Positions 54,358-62,175 of a stretch of 64,000 bases of DNA are shown here, piece by piece. The DNA is from Verrucomicrobium sp. BvORR106 (GTDB lineage Bacteria; Verrucomicrobiota; Verrucomicrobiia; Verrucomicrobiales; Verrucomicrobiaceae). The stretch is taken from positions 1-64,000 of the forward strand of contig NZ_BATR01000114.1 of the NCBI RefSeq assembly GCF_000739655.1. Reading direction: 5' to 3'. A program made the position numbers and the translations under genes. A model generated the notes under the pieces. It was not told the origin of the DNA. It worked only from the letters and a program-made list of their open reading frames with translations, and did no database searches. Within the stretch, counting starts at the first letter, position 1, and every line of letters starts with the position of its first letter.

Positions 54358-55353
54358 TCAGGCCACGCTGACCAGTTCTTCGCTCCGGCGCAGGTAGTCG
54401 GCGGCGATGTCTTCCAGTTCGGTGATGCTCTCGATGTGGCAGAAGCGCATTCGCAGTTGCTTGCTCCCCGGCAGCCCTTGGGTGTAGGTCATCAGGCGGT
54501 TCCGCATGGAGCGCAATGCCTGGATCTCGCTGCCGTAGCGCTTGGAATACACCGCCAGCCGGGTGTGCCGGAGCATGAGTTCGAACCGCTGCTCCGTCGT
54601 GGGCGGTTCCAAGTGGGTCCCGTGCTGGAGGAAATGTTTTGCTTCACGGAAGACCCATGGGTTGCCCATCGCGGCGCGGCCAATCATGACCCCATGCACG
54701 CCTGTTTCACGCTGACGCTTCGCCACATCCATGCCGGTGGCGATATCGCCGTTGCCGATCACCGGAATCTTCACCGCCGCAGCGCACTCGGCAATGACGT
54801 CCCAGTTGGCCTGGCCGGTGTAGCCCTGGGCCCGGGTGCGACCGTGGATGGCGATGGCCTGGATGCCGGTGTCCTCCAGCAAGCGGCAGACCTCCACGGC
54901 ATTGATGGTGGTGGCGTCCCACCCGATCCGGATCTTGGCCGTGACAGGGACGGGGACCGCCTTGACGATGCCTGCGGCGACGCTGGTGAGGAGGGGGCAG
55001 TCCTTGAGCAGGGAGGAACCACCATTTTTGGCCACCACCTTGTTCACGGGACAGCCGAAGTTGATGTCGATGAAGTCGGGGCTCTTCCAGTCCACAATCT
55101 TACGGGCGGCTTCGCCCATGCGCTGACCGTCTGCGCCAAAGAGTTGCACCCCTACGGTGCGCTGGGCGTCGTCGAACTCGGTGTACTTCCGGGTGCGCTC
55201 ATCCGCCTGGAGGATGCCCTCTGCGGAGACGAACTCTGTGACCATGACGTCTGCGCCCAGTTCTTTGCACAGACTGCGGAAGACCATGTCTGTGACACCC
55301 GCCATCGGGGCGAGGTAAAGGGGGAATTTGCCGGGGGAGAGCCAGGGAAGCAT
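54358..55353 (-). CDS. dus: tRNA-dihydrouridine synthase
   Basis: This encodes 331 residues from the ATG at 55353; the open frame starts with a TTG 15 codons earlier that adds nothing family-like. FMN-binding TIM barrel: LAPMAGVTDMVFRSLC, QLFGADGQRMGEAAR, IDINFGCPVNKVV with the catalytic Cys 101, KIRIGWD, IHGRTRAQGYTG and VIGNGDIAT. It reduces uridines in the tRNA D-loop using NADPH. Branch (DusA, B or C) cannot be fixed here; the motifs look nearest DusB. Confidence 0.95.
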   Translation of the reverse strand: MLPWLSPGKFPLYLAPMAGVTDMVFRSLCKELGADVMVTEFVSAEGILQADERTRKYTEFDDAQRTVGVQLFGADGQRMGEAARKIVDWKSPDFIDINFGCPVNKVVAKNGGSSLLKDCPLLTSVAAGIVKAVPVPVTAKIRIGWDATTINAVEVCRLLEDTGIQAIAIHGRTRAQGYTGQANWDVIAECAAAVKIPVIGNGDIATGMDVAKRQRETGVHGVMIGRAAMGNPWVFREAKHFLQHGTHLEPPTTEQRFELMLRHTRLAVYSKRYGSEIQALRSMRNRLMTYTQGLPGSKQLRMRFCHIESITELEDIAADYLRRSEELVSVA

Positions 55354-55462
55354 TTCTGTAACATGGCTTCGAATTGCCAAATCCTCAAGGGGGAGCAATT
55401 TTGGCGAACAAAGTGCGCAATCCGGGTTGTATAACTATCCTCACTCTGAGAAGATACATCCC

Positions 55463-55954
55463 ATGAAACTGAAGCACATCCTCATCATTGCTCTGCTCGC
55501 TGGCGGCATCACCGCCTGCGAAAAGAAAGCGGGTCCGCAGACGGACGCCGACAAGAAGGCCAACGAAGCCTCTGAGAAGGTTGAGCAGGCTAAAGACGCG
55601 ATCAAGGACGCCTCCAAGGCGGCTGGTGACGCCGCGGCTGCCAAGCTCGACGAAGCCAAAGAATCTGCTGCCAAAGCCGCTGAAAAACTCAAGGCCGACG
55701 CAGAGAAAGCAGCAGCAGATGCCAAGGCTGCTGGCGAAAAGGCCGCAGCAGCGACTGCTGACGCCGTGAAAGACGCGGTGAAGAAGGTTGAAGAAGCCGT
55801 GACCCCGGCTCCGACGCCTCCGCCCGTGCCAGCTCCGGCTCCTGAGGCTCCGGCCCCTGCACCTGCTCCTGCTCCTGAAGCAGCACCGGCCCCGGCTCCC
55901 GCGCCCGCCCCTGCTCCTGAGGCACCTGCTCCGGCCCCTGCACCAGGGTCCTAG
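55463..55954 (+). CDS. Small lipoprotein with Ala/Lys/Glu coiled coil and Pro/Ala tail
   Basis: This encodes 163 residues from the ATG at 55463. The lipobox is GGITAC with Cys 19. Residues about 25-115 are a long Ala/Lys/Asp/Glu helix with apolipoprotein/LEA-like 11-residue periodicity (KAAGDAAAAKLDEAKESAAK). Residues about 118-163 are Pro-Ala repeats with Glu (APAPAPEA). It resembles spacer or periplasm-spanning lipoproteins such as Lpp-like or TolA-like rods, but no family is assigned. A strong terminator follows. Confidence 0.85.
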   Translation: MKLKHILIIALLAGGITACEKKAGPQTDADKKANEASEKVEQAKDAIKDASKAAGDAAAAKLDEAKESAAKAAEKLKADAEKAAADAKAAGEKAAAATADAVKDAVKKVEEAVTPAPTPPPVPAPAPEAPAPAPAPAPEAAPAPAPAPAPAPEAPAPAPAPGS

Positions 55955-55994
55955 TTGAAGTTTGAGATCGTCACGGACGATCTTTTGCCTGTTC

Positions 55995-56028
55995 AAGCGG
56001 CATCGAAGCAATTCGATGCCGCTTTTTT
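55995..56028 (+). terminator. Rho-independent terminator of the small lipoprotein gene
   Basis: Perfect 13-bp arms AAGCGGCATCGAA (55995-56007) and TTCGATGCCGCTT (56012-56024) around GCAA are followed by a run of six T that starts at the end of the stem. Confidence 0.92.
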
Positions 56029-56180
56029 GTTGAGGTGGAGGAGGGGTTCGATTTCCGTGAACCCCTGGCAAAAAAGAGAGAGCGAAAGTCGAGCGTAGTT
56101 CCTCAAAATGCAAAAGCCCCATCCGCACACTTGCGAATGAGGCCCTGGCTTGCGGAGCGAGACCAATGTGACTCTTTGTC

Positions 56181-57389
56181 CTACTGGGAAGAACCTGCCG
56201 CCTGCCCTTTCTCGCGATTCGTGGCATGGGCGAACAACCCGGCAACGGCACCGGTAACGGCTCCTGAGAGCCCACCGCCGACTACCGTGAGGGCGATGGG
56301 GGTGGCGAAGTTCAGGAACTTCCGCCAGTCCTCCGCGGAGAGGCTGTTCCACACCTCGATGGACTTGACCACACTCCATCCGTAGTTCACGAAGGAGTTG
56401 TTTCCAGATCCCCCCGGGTGCAGCCAGAAACTGGCGAAGAGACCCACCGTGGCACCCGCCACTAGGCCTTTTCGTACCCAGCCCGAGGAAATACGATCAG
56501 CTGGCCAGGACAGGAGGAAGGGCAGGTTTACCAGGAAGATGAAGGCGAGGAACTCGTTGTTGATAAAGGCCACGCCGCCCATGAGCCAGTCGATGCTGCG
56601 GTGCATGACGAGCAGGGAGATGCCCAGCAGGAAGCCCAGTACCCGATTCCCGATGGCAAAGATGCAAAGGAACTCCAGGAAGAGTCCGCTGCCAAAGAAC
56701 AGGCGCGAGAGCCAGGGGTGCTCCAGCATCCAGATGGCCTCTGGTGGATTGCCAGCAAAGGCAGGGTCGAAGTTGTTCAGAAAGCTCTGGCGGGCGGTCT
56801 TGAGCATGTCCATCGCCACGTTGTTGGAGTTCCAGAGCCACATGCCGCCCGAGTTGTCCAGCTTCGTGAAGACGGAGATGAAGTACATCCCGGTGAGGAT
56901 CACCTGGGCCTGCACAAACATCCATGCGCGCAGCTTTTCATCCGGAGGGGCCAGCGTGAACTTCTCACGGAAGTTGTAGTACAGAACCGCGATGGCCTGG
57001 ATGATGAGCGTGCAGCTCACGATCTGGTACCCGTGGTGGGTGAAGCCCTGGGAATTGTACAGGGTGAAGGGAAGCACGTGCATCAGTGCCAGCACGGGCA
57101 GCACCAGCGGGAGGGCCACTCCTGCAACGTAGATGACGAGCAGGCCGGCGAAAATGGCGCGATAGACATTCCAGGTGGACGGGTCTGCCAGCCAAGTGAG
57201 CCAGAGTTTGCCGTCGTTGATGCCGTGCAGCAGCTTCAACAGGCCGACAGGATGGGGCTCCTGGGTGTAGTCGATGCTCAACCGCAGGGTGTACAGCAGG
57301 AAGATCGAGAAGAGAAAGCGGGAGAGAAACCCCTCCAACGCTGAGATTTTTGGCAGGGTTTTCCAGCCGGAGAAGAGCCACTTGATCAT
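56181..57389 (-). CDS. Multi-pass membrane protein, HTTM-like
   Basis: This encodes 402 residues with about nine hydrophobic segments. The organisation (FLSRFLFSIFLLYTLRL, QVILTGMYFISVFTKLDNSGGMWLW, HPWLSRLFFGSGLFLEFLCIF, LLVMHRSIDWLMG) recalls the HTTM domain shared with vitamin-K-dependent gamma-carboxylase-like proteins, including the Lys in VFTKLD, but the match is only by eye. The C-terminal part (about 310-402) has a further two helices and a polar tail. Its ATG overlaps the TGA of the upstream gene (ATGA), so the two are translated together. Confidence 0.65.
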   Translation of the reverse strand: MIKWLFSGWKTLPKISALEGFLSRFLFSIFLLYTLRLSIDYTQEPHPVGLLKLLHGINDGKLWLTWLADPSTWNVYRAIFAGLLVIYVAGVALPLVLPVLALMHVLPFTLYNSQGFTHHGYQIVSCTLIIQAIAVLYYNFREKFTLAPPDEKLRAWMFVQAQVILTGMYFISVFTKLDNSGGMWLWNSNNVAMDMLKTARQSFLNNFDPAFAGNPPEAIWMLEHPWLSRLFFGSGLFLEFLCIFAIGNRVLGFLLGISLLVMHRSIDWLMGGVAFINNEFLAFIFLVNLPFLLSWPADRISSGWVRKGLVAGATVGLFASFWLHPGGSGNNSFVNYGWSVVKSIEVWNSLSAEDWRKFLNFATPIALTVVGGGLSGAVTGAVAGLFAHATNREKGQAAGSSQ

Positions 57390-57928
57390 CGTGCCTGGGG
57401 GGTGAGGGTTTCCTTGCCGATGAGTTCGACTTCTTCCACGACCTTGCTGTTCTGGTAGCTGATGTACGACTTGATGATCTGGAGTTGCTCGGGCAGGGCC
57501 TGGTTCTTTCCTTTGGCCTCGTGTCTCAGTTGGGCAAACATCTCATCGCAGATCTGCTGCACCATGGAAGGGGGCAGGTCCTTGGCTTTGATGTCGTGCT
57601 TCTTGGCCAGTTCCTCTGCTTTCTTCCGGTAGATCTTCCCGATCTTCGGGCAGGTGATGCCGGTCAGCTTTTGTACGGGGATCGGCTGCCCATTCCCGTC
57701 CGCCACCGTGTAGTAGGGGCGCTCTGCACTCGGGTTCGAGTACATGGGGTAGTTGGAGAAGGGATAGTTCTCCTTCAGGGAGAGGGAGAGGATCGTGTAG
57801 ATCAGGAGCGCACCGATGGGGCTGCACTTGAGAAAGGCCCAAGCAGATTTGGCGATTCGAGGTAATTTCGCCATGGGGGAAACCCTGAGGGGCTCCTGAA
57901 TGGCGGGAGGCTGGACAACGGCTGGCAT
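57386..57928 (-). CDS. Small membrane-anchored protein coupled to the HTTM-like gene
   Basis: This encodes 180 residues from the ATG at 57928 (a shorter start at 57874 gives 162). One hydrophobic segment (about 35-50) is followed by a periplasmic-looking domain rich in charged residues (NYPFSNYPMYSNPSAERPYY, KIYRKKAEELAKKHDIKAK). Small partners of HTTM-like proteins with a conserved Tyr-Pro-Met-Tyr segment after the helix are plausible here, but no function is known. Its stop overlaps the next start by 4 bp. Confidence 0.65.
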   Translation of the reverse strand: MPAVVQPPAIQEPLRVSPMAKLPRIAKSAWAFLKCSPIGALLIYTILSLSLKENYPFSNYPMYSNPSAERPYYTVADGNGQPIPVQKLTGITCPKIGKIYRKKAEELAKKHDIKAKDLPPSMVQQICDEMFAQLRHEAKGKNQALPEQLQIIKSYISYQNSKVVEEVELIGKETLTPQAR

Positions 57929-58008
57929 GGCGGGTAGACGAGGAAAGTCGGGCGGAGAAAACAGGTACCTTTTGCTAGTTGCATCACGTATCCATGACAA
58001 GTCGTTGA

Positions 58009-58037
58009 TTGACAATGGCTCCGCGGATTTTGATTGT
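58009..58037 (+). promoter_or_regulatory. Candidate sigma-70 promoter for the 58088 gene
   Basis: TTGACA (58009-58014) is a perfect -35 box, and GATTGT follows after 17 bp as a weak -10 box. It lies 50 bp upstream of the start codon in a divergent intergenic region. Confidence 0.35.
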
Positions 58038-58087
58038 ACGGAAAGATTGAGTGAGGTAATTTATCAACGGTCGTGAAGTATTTCTTT

Positions 58088-60151
58088 ATGAAACGGCACG
58101 CTTTCCACGAGCTTACAGTGGGAGGCGTTTGCGCCGCTGTCTTGCAATTTAGCATTTTTAGCCAGGACCTGGGAGTAACGACCTCCCCGGCGCCTCCTGC
58201 GATCGCACCTGCGTCAGAAGGGGCCATTCTGGCCCCTCCAGTCACGCCAGCGGCTCCTTCTGCGGCTGCCGTGACGACGCCCGTCTCCCCGGCGCAGGCC
58301 CCATCTACGGAGGGCCCTGTGACCTCGCCAACGGTGGTCGCGGCTTCCGCGGCACCCGGCGACATGCCCGTGGGAGTGCTGCCTGAACCGGTGCCTGAGC
58401 CCCGACGGGTGCGTCAGCCGCTCCAGGAGTATTTTACCGTCTTCGACCCGCAGCGCGAAGCGAGGCAGAACGTGCATGAGAAGGTCAATCCCTTCATCAC
58501 CTACACCCACTTGGGCACCGACTTCGGCTTCATTGGCAACGGTCAGGAGGCCATCGGGTGTGAGCGGGGGGCGGTATTGATCTCCATGCCGCAGGGTTAC
58601 TGGGCGGGCATGTGGCATGGTCTGGCCGGCATTGGCACGGATCTGGACTCTCAGCTCGATTTCCGGGCCTGTTATCCCCCCTTCATGAACACAAAGTTTC
58701 AGCCCAAGATCGTGGGCTTTGAGCTGCGAGGGAAGGGGAAGGGGACCTTGAAGGTGGAGATCAAGTCCTCCCTACAGCAGGTCCTGTGGATGAAGCCCTT
58801 CGTTTTGGACACTCCAGACATGCGAACCCAGGTGGAGCCAGTGAGTCCTGACCAGGTGGGCAAGGCCAAGTACCTCAACTGGGTGGCGGAATCGGGGACG
58901 GATGTGTCCTTGGACTCCATCTCCTTTATCGTGCAGGCACCGCCGATTCCTTTTGACGAGTACGTCTTCCTGACCAGCTACGCCAAACTGGCTCGTTGCT
59001 TCAGCCTCCGTACTGCTTGGGTCCGTGACCGCGCCCACATTCGGGATGGGCACTTCGACAACGTGCCCGCCACGGGCATCTTCGCCATGTGCACCGCATT
59101 GGCGGCGGAACTCGGGGTGGTGGATCACAAGTTTGCCCGTGATCTGGTGTATCGCGTGAATGACAACATCACCCGCCTGGACAGCTCGCGCGGGCTGCTG
59201 CCTCACTTTGTGAAGGCGTTTGAAAACGGGCACTACGGCATCGTGCCGGGCACCGAGTACAGCCTGGTGGACACGGCCATCTACTATCACGCGATGCTGG
59301 TGGCGGCAGAGATCTTGCGGGATCAACCCCTCAAGGACCACCTGACGGATCAACTCCGCGGTATCGTGTTGGATGAGATGCTGGTGGATGGGGAAGGTTA
59401 CATCAGGCACGGGGTGCGTGAGGATCGAGTGACGCCGCTGCGCGCCGTTTGGCGTGACTGGGGTGGTGAGACCGCGCTGGTGCTGGCCATGGCCAACATG
59501 ACCGCCAAGCCGCCGCCGCTGAAGATGGCAACAACGGGTCGAGTCTATGATGGCACGGGTTTCATTCCGGAGATCCAGAGCCTGTTTTACCCGGACTTCG
59601 AACAGGAAGCGCCCGATGCGATCTCCAAGCAGAGCTGGCCCGCGATCCGGCAGGACATGCTGAAGCGGCAGAAAGAGTACTTCCCCAAGAACTGGCCGGA
59701 CAGCCAGGCGGCCAAGGAGCGCTTCTTTGGGCTCTCCGCTGGTGAGGCCCAGCATGGCAACGGCTACATGGTTGGCGGGGTGGATCTTCCACAGCAGACC
59801 GTGATCCACCCGCACTACGTGCTGATTTCTGGAAGCACGGACCCGGAGCCTGAGGGGGTGTACGACCTCTTGCGCAAGATGGAGGATGATCAGCTCTTCC
59901 CGCCGTGGGGCATGGTGGAGAACTTCACCAAGGATCTCGATGAGTATCTGCCCATGCTGGGGGCGCTGAATGCCGGTTTCGAGTGCCTGGGGGCCTACAA
60001 CCTCATGACCAAGCATCGCAAGGCCAAAAACCTGGTGTATGAAGCTTCGAGGTCCAACTCAGAGCTTCGCCGGGGTGTGAGCATCTTCTACCCGGTGGCC
60101 ACGACGTCGGCTGAAGGCAACAACACGGGCATTTCATTGACCGTCCGGTAG
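58088..60151 (+). CDS. Exported protein with a possible (alpha/alpha)6 glycosidase-like domain
   Basis: This encodes 687 residues from the ATG at 58088. An N-terminal signal-like segment (about 8-25) and a Pro/Ala/Thr/Val-rich linker (26-100) precede a beta-rich domain (about 115-285) and a helical domain (about 290-670). Sequence such as RVNDNITRLDSSRGLLPHFV, IVPGTEYSLVDTAIYYHAML and WRDWGGETALVLAM has the rhythm of an (alpha/alpha)6 barrel as in glucoamylase-like GH or lyase families. No catalytic acid can be fixed, so function is open. Its 3' end overlaps the convergent Trm112-like gene by 64 bp. Confidence 0.65.
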   Translation: MKRHAFHELTVGGVCAAVLQFSIFSQDLGVTTSPAPPAIAPASEGAILAPPVTPAAPSAAAVTTPVSPAQAPSTEGPVTSPTVVAASAAPGDMPVGVLPEPVPEPRRVRQPLQEYFTVFDPQREARQNVHEKVNPFITYTHLGTDFGFIGNGQEAIGCERGAVLISMPQGYWAGMWHGLAGIGTDLDSQLDFRACYPPFMNTKFQPKIVGFELRGKGKGTLKVEIKSSLQQVLWMKPFVLDTPDMRTQVEPVSPDQVGKAKYLNWVAESGTDVSLDSISFIVQAPPIPFDEYVFLTSYAKLARCFSLRTAWVRDRAHIRDGHFDNVPATGIFAMCTALAAELGVVDHKFARDLVYRVNDNITRLDSSRGLLPHFVKAFENGHYGIVPGTEYSLVDTAIYYHAMLVAAEILRDQPLKDHLTDQLRGIVLDEMLVDGEGYIRHGVREDRVTPLRAVWRDWGGETALVLAMANMTAKPPPLKMATTGRVYDGTGFIPEIQSLFYPDFEQEAPDAISKQSWPAIRQDMLKRQKEYFPKNWPDSQAAKERFFGLSAGEAQHGNGYMVGGVDLPQQTVIHPHYVLISGSTDPEPEGVYDLLRKMEDDQLFPPWGMVENFTKDLDEYLPMLGALNAGFECLGAYNLMTKHRKAKNLVYEASRSNSELRRGVSIFYPVATTSAEGNNTGISLTVR

Positions 60152-60291
60152 AGACGGCTGCCGTCCTCTGTGGCGAGGGCTTCCTCGTCAGCAGGGATGC
60201 CTTGGGCGCTTTTCTCTGCAGCCGTTGCCAGACGCAGCGGCTGCTTGGTATTTGGGCAGCGCAGCAGGGCGATCATGGCAGGGGAGAGCAT
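60088..60291 (-). CDS. Trm112/UPF0434-like small protein
   Basis: This encodes 67 residues from the ATG at 60291. It starts MLSPAMIALLRCPNTKQPL and ends with TVNEMPVLLPSADVV, the layout of Trm112-type proteins (a hub for methyltransferases) in which a CP..PL ribbon precedes YPI-DGIPVLL. Only one Cys of the usual zinc set remains. The 3' end overlaps the upstream convergent gene by 64 bp. The frame is open further 5' but that part lacks family likeness. Confidence 0.65.
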   Translation of the reverse strand: MLSPAMIALLRCPNTKQPLRLATAAEKSAQGIPADEEALATEDGSRLYRTVNEMPVLLPSADVVATG

Positions 60292-60491
60292 GGGGCAACG
60301 TAGGATGGGGAGGGATTCCGGGCAATCGGGAAGTTGCCGGCGGAGACAACGACCGAAATGGGGCTTCATAACAAGTCCGGGCCAATGTGGAAAAAGGGAT
60401 TGTCTTGGCGTGGCGGTTTTGTTGCAATGCCGCGCTTGGAACTGCGTACTGGGTTCCACTCGTTTTTTCCTCAGCCTCCGCACTCCCTCCC

Positions 60492-62036
60492 ATGACCAAC
60501 CCGTCGACTGCAACCCGGCCGGACATGCGCCTCTTTTGGGCATGTTTCGTCGCCCTCGTGGCCACTTCATTCGTGTTCGGGGTGAGGGCGAATACCATGG
60601 GGCAGCTGCAGGAGAGTTTGAGTCTGTCGGAAGCCCAGAAAGGGAATATCAATGGGGCAGGGATGTGGCCCTTCGCGCTGAGCATCATCTTCTTCAGCCT
60701 GATCATCGATCGGATCGGCTACAAGGTGGCGGCCGTTTTTGCGATCCTGTGCCACACGGTGTCCTTGCTCCTCACCGTTCGCGCCACCAGCTATGACTCC
60801 TTTTACTGGGCCACACTGCTGATTGCGGTCGCGAACGGCACGGTCGAAGGCTTCGTGAACCCAGTGGTGGCCACCTTGTTCCCCAAGGAAAAGGCGAAAT
60901 GGCTCAACATCCTGCACGCAGGTTGGCCCGCGGGACTGGCCTTGGGAGCAGGAGCGACTGCGATCTTCAGCGGGCAGACCTGGCAGTTCAAGTACGGGCT
61001 CTGCTTCATCCCGCTGGTCATCTATGCCTTCCTCACTCTGCCGCGGGCGTTCCCGGTGAACGAGCGTGTGGCGGCAGGGGTGAGCTACCGGGACATGCTG
61101 AAGGAAGTGGGCGCGGTAGGCTTCTTCATTCTCAGCGGACTGACCGCAGCAGCCGTCTTCCAGATGTTGAAGCTGGAGGCCTCCGTGGGGGTCATTCTGG
61201 CCATCGCATCGGTGGTGGCAGTGCTGGTCGGTCTCTACACTCGTTCCCTCGGGAACTGGCTGTTCATCTTTGTCCTGATCACCATTGGACCGCTCGCGAC
61301 CACAGAACTGGGGACTGATGGGTGGATGCCGGAACTGCTGAAGCTCTCCGGACCTGCTGGATTCACTGCCGCGCAAGCCGGACTCTTTGCCACCTGTGTC
61401 TTCATTTACACGTCGCTGGTCATGACGGCCCTGCGGTTCTATGCCGGGCCGGTGGTGCATCGGTTCTCCCCCATAGGGTTGCTGGTCGTCGGTACGGCGG
61501 TGGCCATTGTGGGGCTCCTCTTCCTCTCAAAGGCCACGGGCTACGTCATCATCGCTGCGGCCACGGTCTATGCTCTGGGGAAGGCATTCCTTTGGAGCAC
61601 GACGCTGGGACTTGTCAGCGAGCAGTTCCCCAAGGGGGGCGCGCTGACCCTCAATGGGGTGTCAGCGGTGGGCGTGCTCTTCCTCGGCGTGCTGGGCAGT
61701 CCCTGGATTGGCTTCCAGCAGGATCAGGATATGCAGAAGGTCCTGGCCCAACATCACACGGCTTTGCATCAGCGCGTGGTCGGCGAGCCCAAGGACACGC
61801 TCTTTGGCAAGGCCCCCAGCTTGGATCAGGTCAAAGTGGACAGCCTGGACGAGCCTGCCAAACAGGAACTGCAGGCCGCGCAAGCCTCCAGCAAGCGGAG
61901 CATGTTCGCCGTCATTGCCATCCTCCCGGCTTTCATGCTTGTGTGCTATTTGGGCATGTTTTTGTATTTTAAGGCCAAGGGCGGCTATAAACCAATAGCC
62001 CTCGGCCACTCCGAGGAAGCCGATCCCGGTTTCTAA
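60492..62036 (+). CDS. MFS transporter, paralogue of the next gene
   Basis: This encodes 514 residues from the ATG at 60492. About 12 helices are seen. Shared family landmarks with the following gene are NILHAGWPAGL, RFYAGPVVHRFSPIGLL, YALGKAFLWSTTLGLVSEQFPKGGA and a C-terminal YFKAKGGYK. A hydrophilic insert of about 65 residues (from roughly 400) separates the last two helices. The membrane topology and these motifs place it among uncharacterised MFS carriers (FucP/NNP-like by eye); the substrate is unknown. Confidence 0.85.
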   Translation: MTNPSTATRPDMRLFWACFVALVATSFVFGVRANTMGQLQESLSLSEAQKGNINGAGMWPFALSIIFFSLIIDRIGYKVAAVFAILCHTVSLLLTVRATSYDSFYWATLLIAVANGTVEGFVNPVVATLFPKEKAKWLNILHAGWPAGLALGAGATAIFSGQTWQFKYGLCFIPLVIYAFLTLPRAFPVNERVAAGVSYRDMLKEVGAVGFFILSGLTAAAVFQMLKLEASVGVILAIASVVAVLVGLYTRSLGNWLFIFVLITIGPLATTELGTDGWMPELLKLSGPAGFTAAQAGLFATCVFIYTSLVMTALRFYAGPVVHRFSPIGLLVVGTAVAIVGLLFLSKATGYVIIAAATVYALGKAFLWSTTLGLVSEQFPKGGALTLNGVSAVGVLFLGVLGSPWIGFQQDQDMQKVLAQHHTALHQRVVGEPKDTLFGKAPSLDQVKVDSLDEPAKQELQAAQASSKRSMFAVIAILPAFMLVCYLGMFLYFKAKGGYKPIALGHSEEADPGF

Positions 62037-62175
62037 CCCAGTTTTTCCTTGAGGCATCCCGCCTTTCTGTATAAAAACGCGGCTGCTTTGGCCGTTCTCT
62101 GGGTTCGCGCGGGCTCCCTCCCGCCAAACTCACCTCACTCACCAGACAGACATCAACCAAATACATAATACACAC

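Noticed and set aside
58772-60016. Minus-strand open frame opposite the 58088 gene
   Set aside because: It is a shadow frame; the plus-strand product has an export signal and consistent domain structure.
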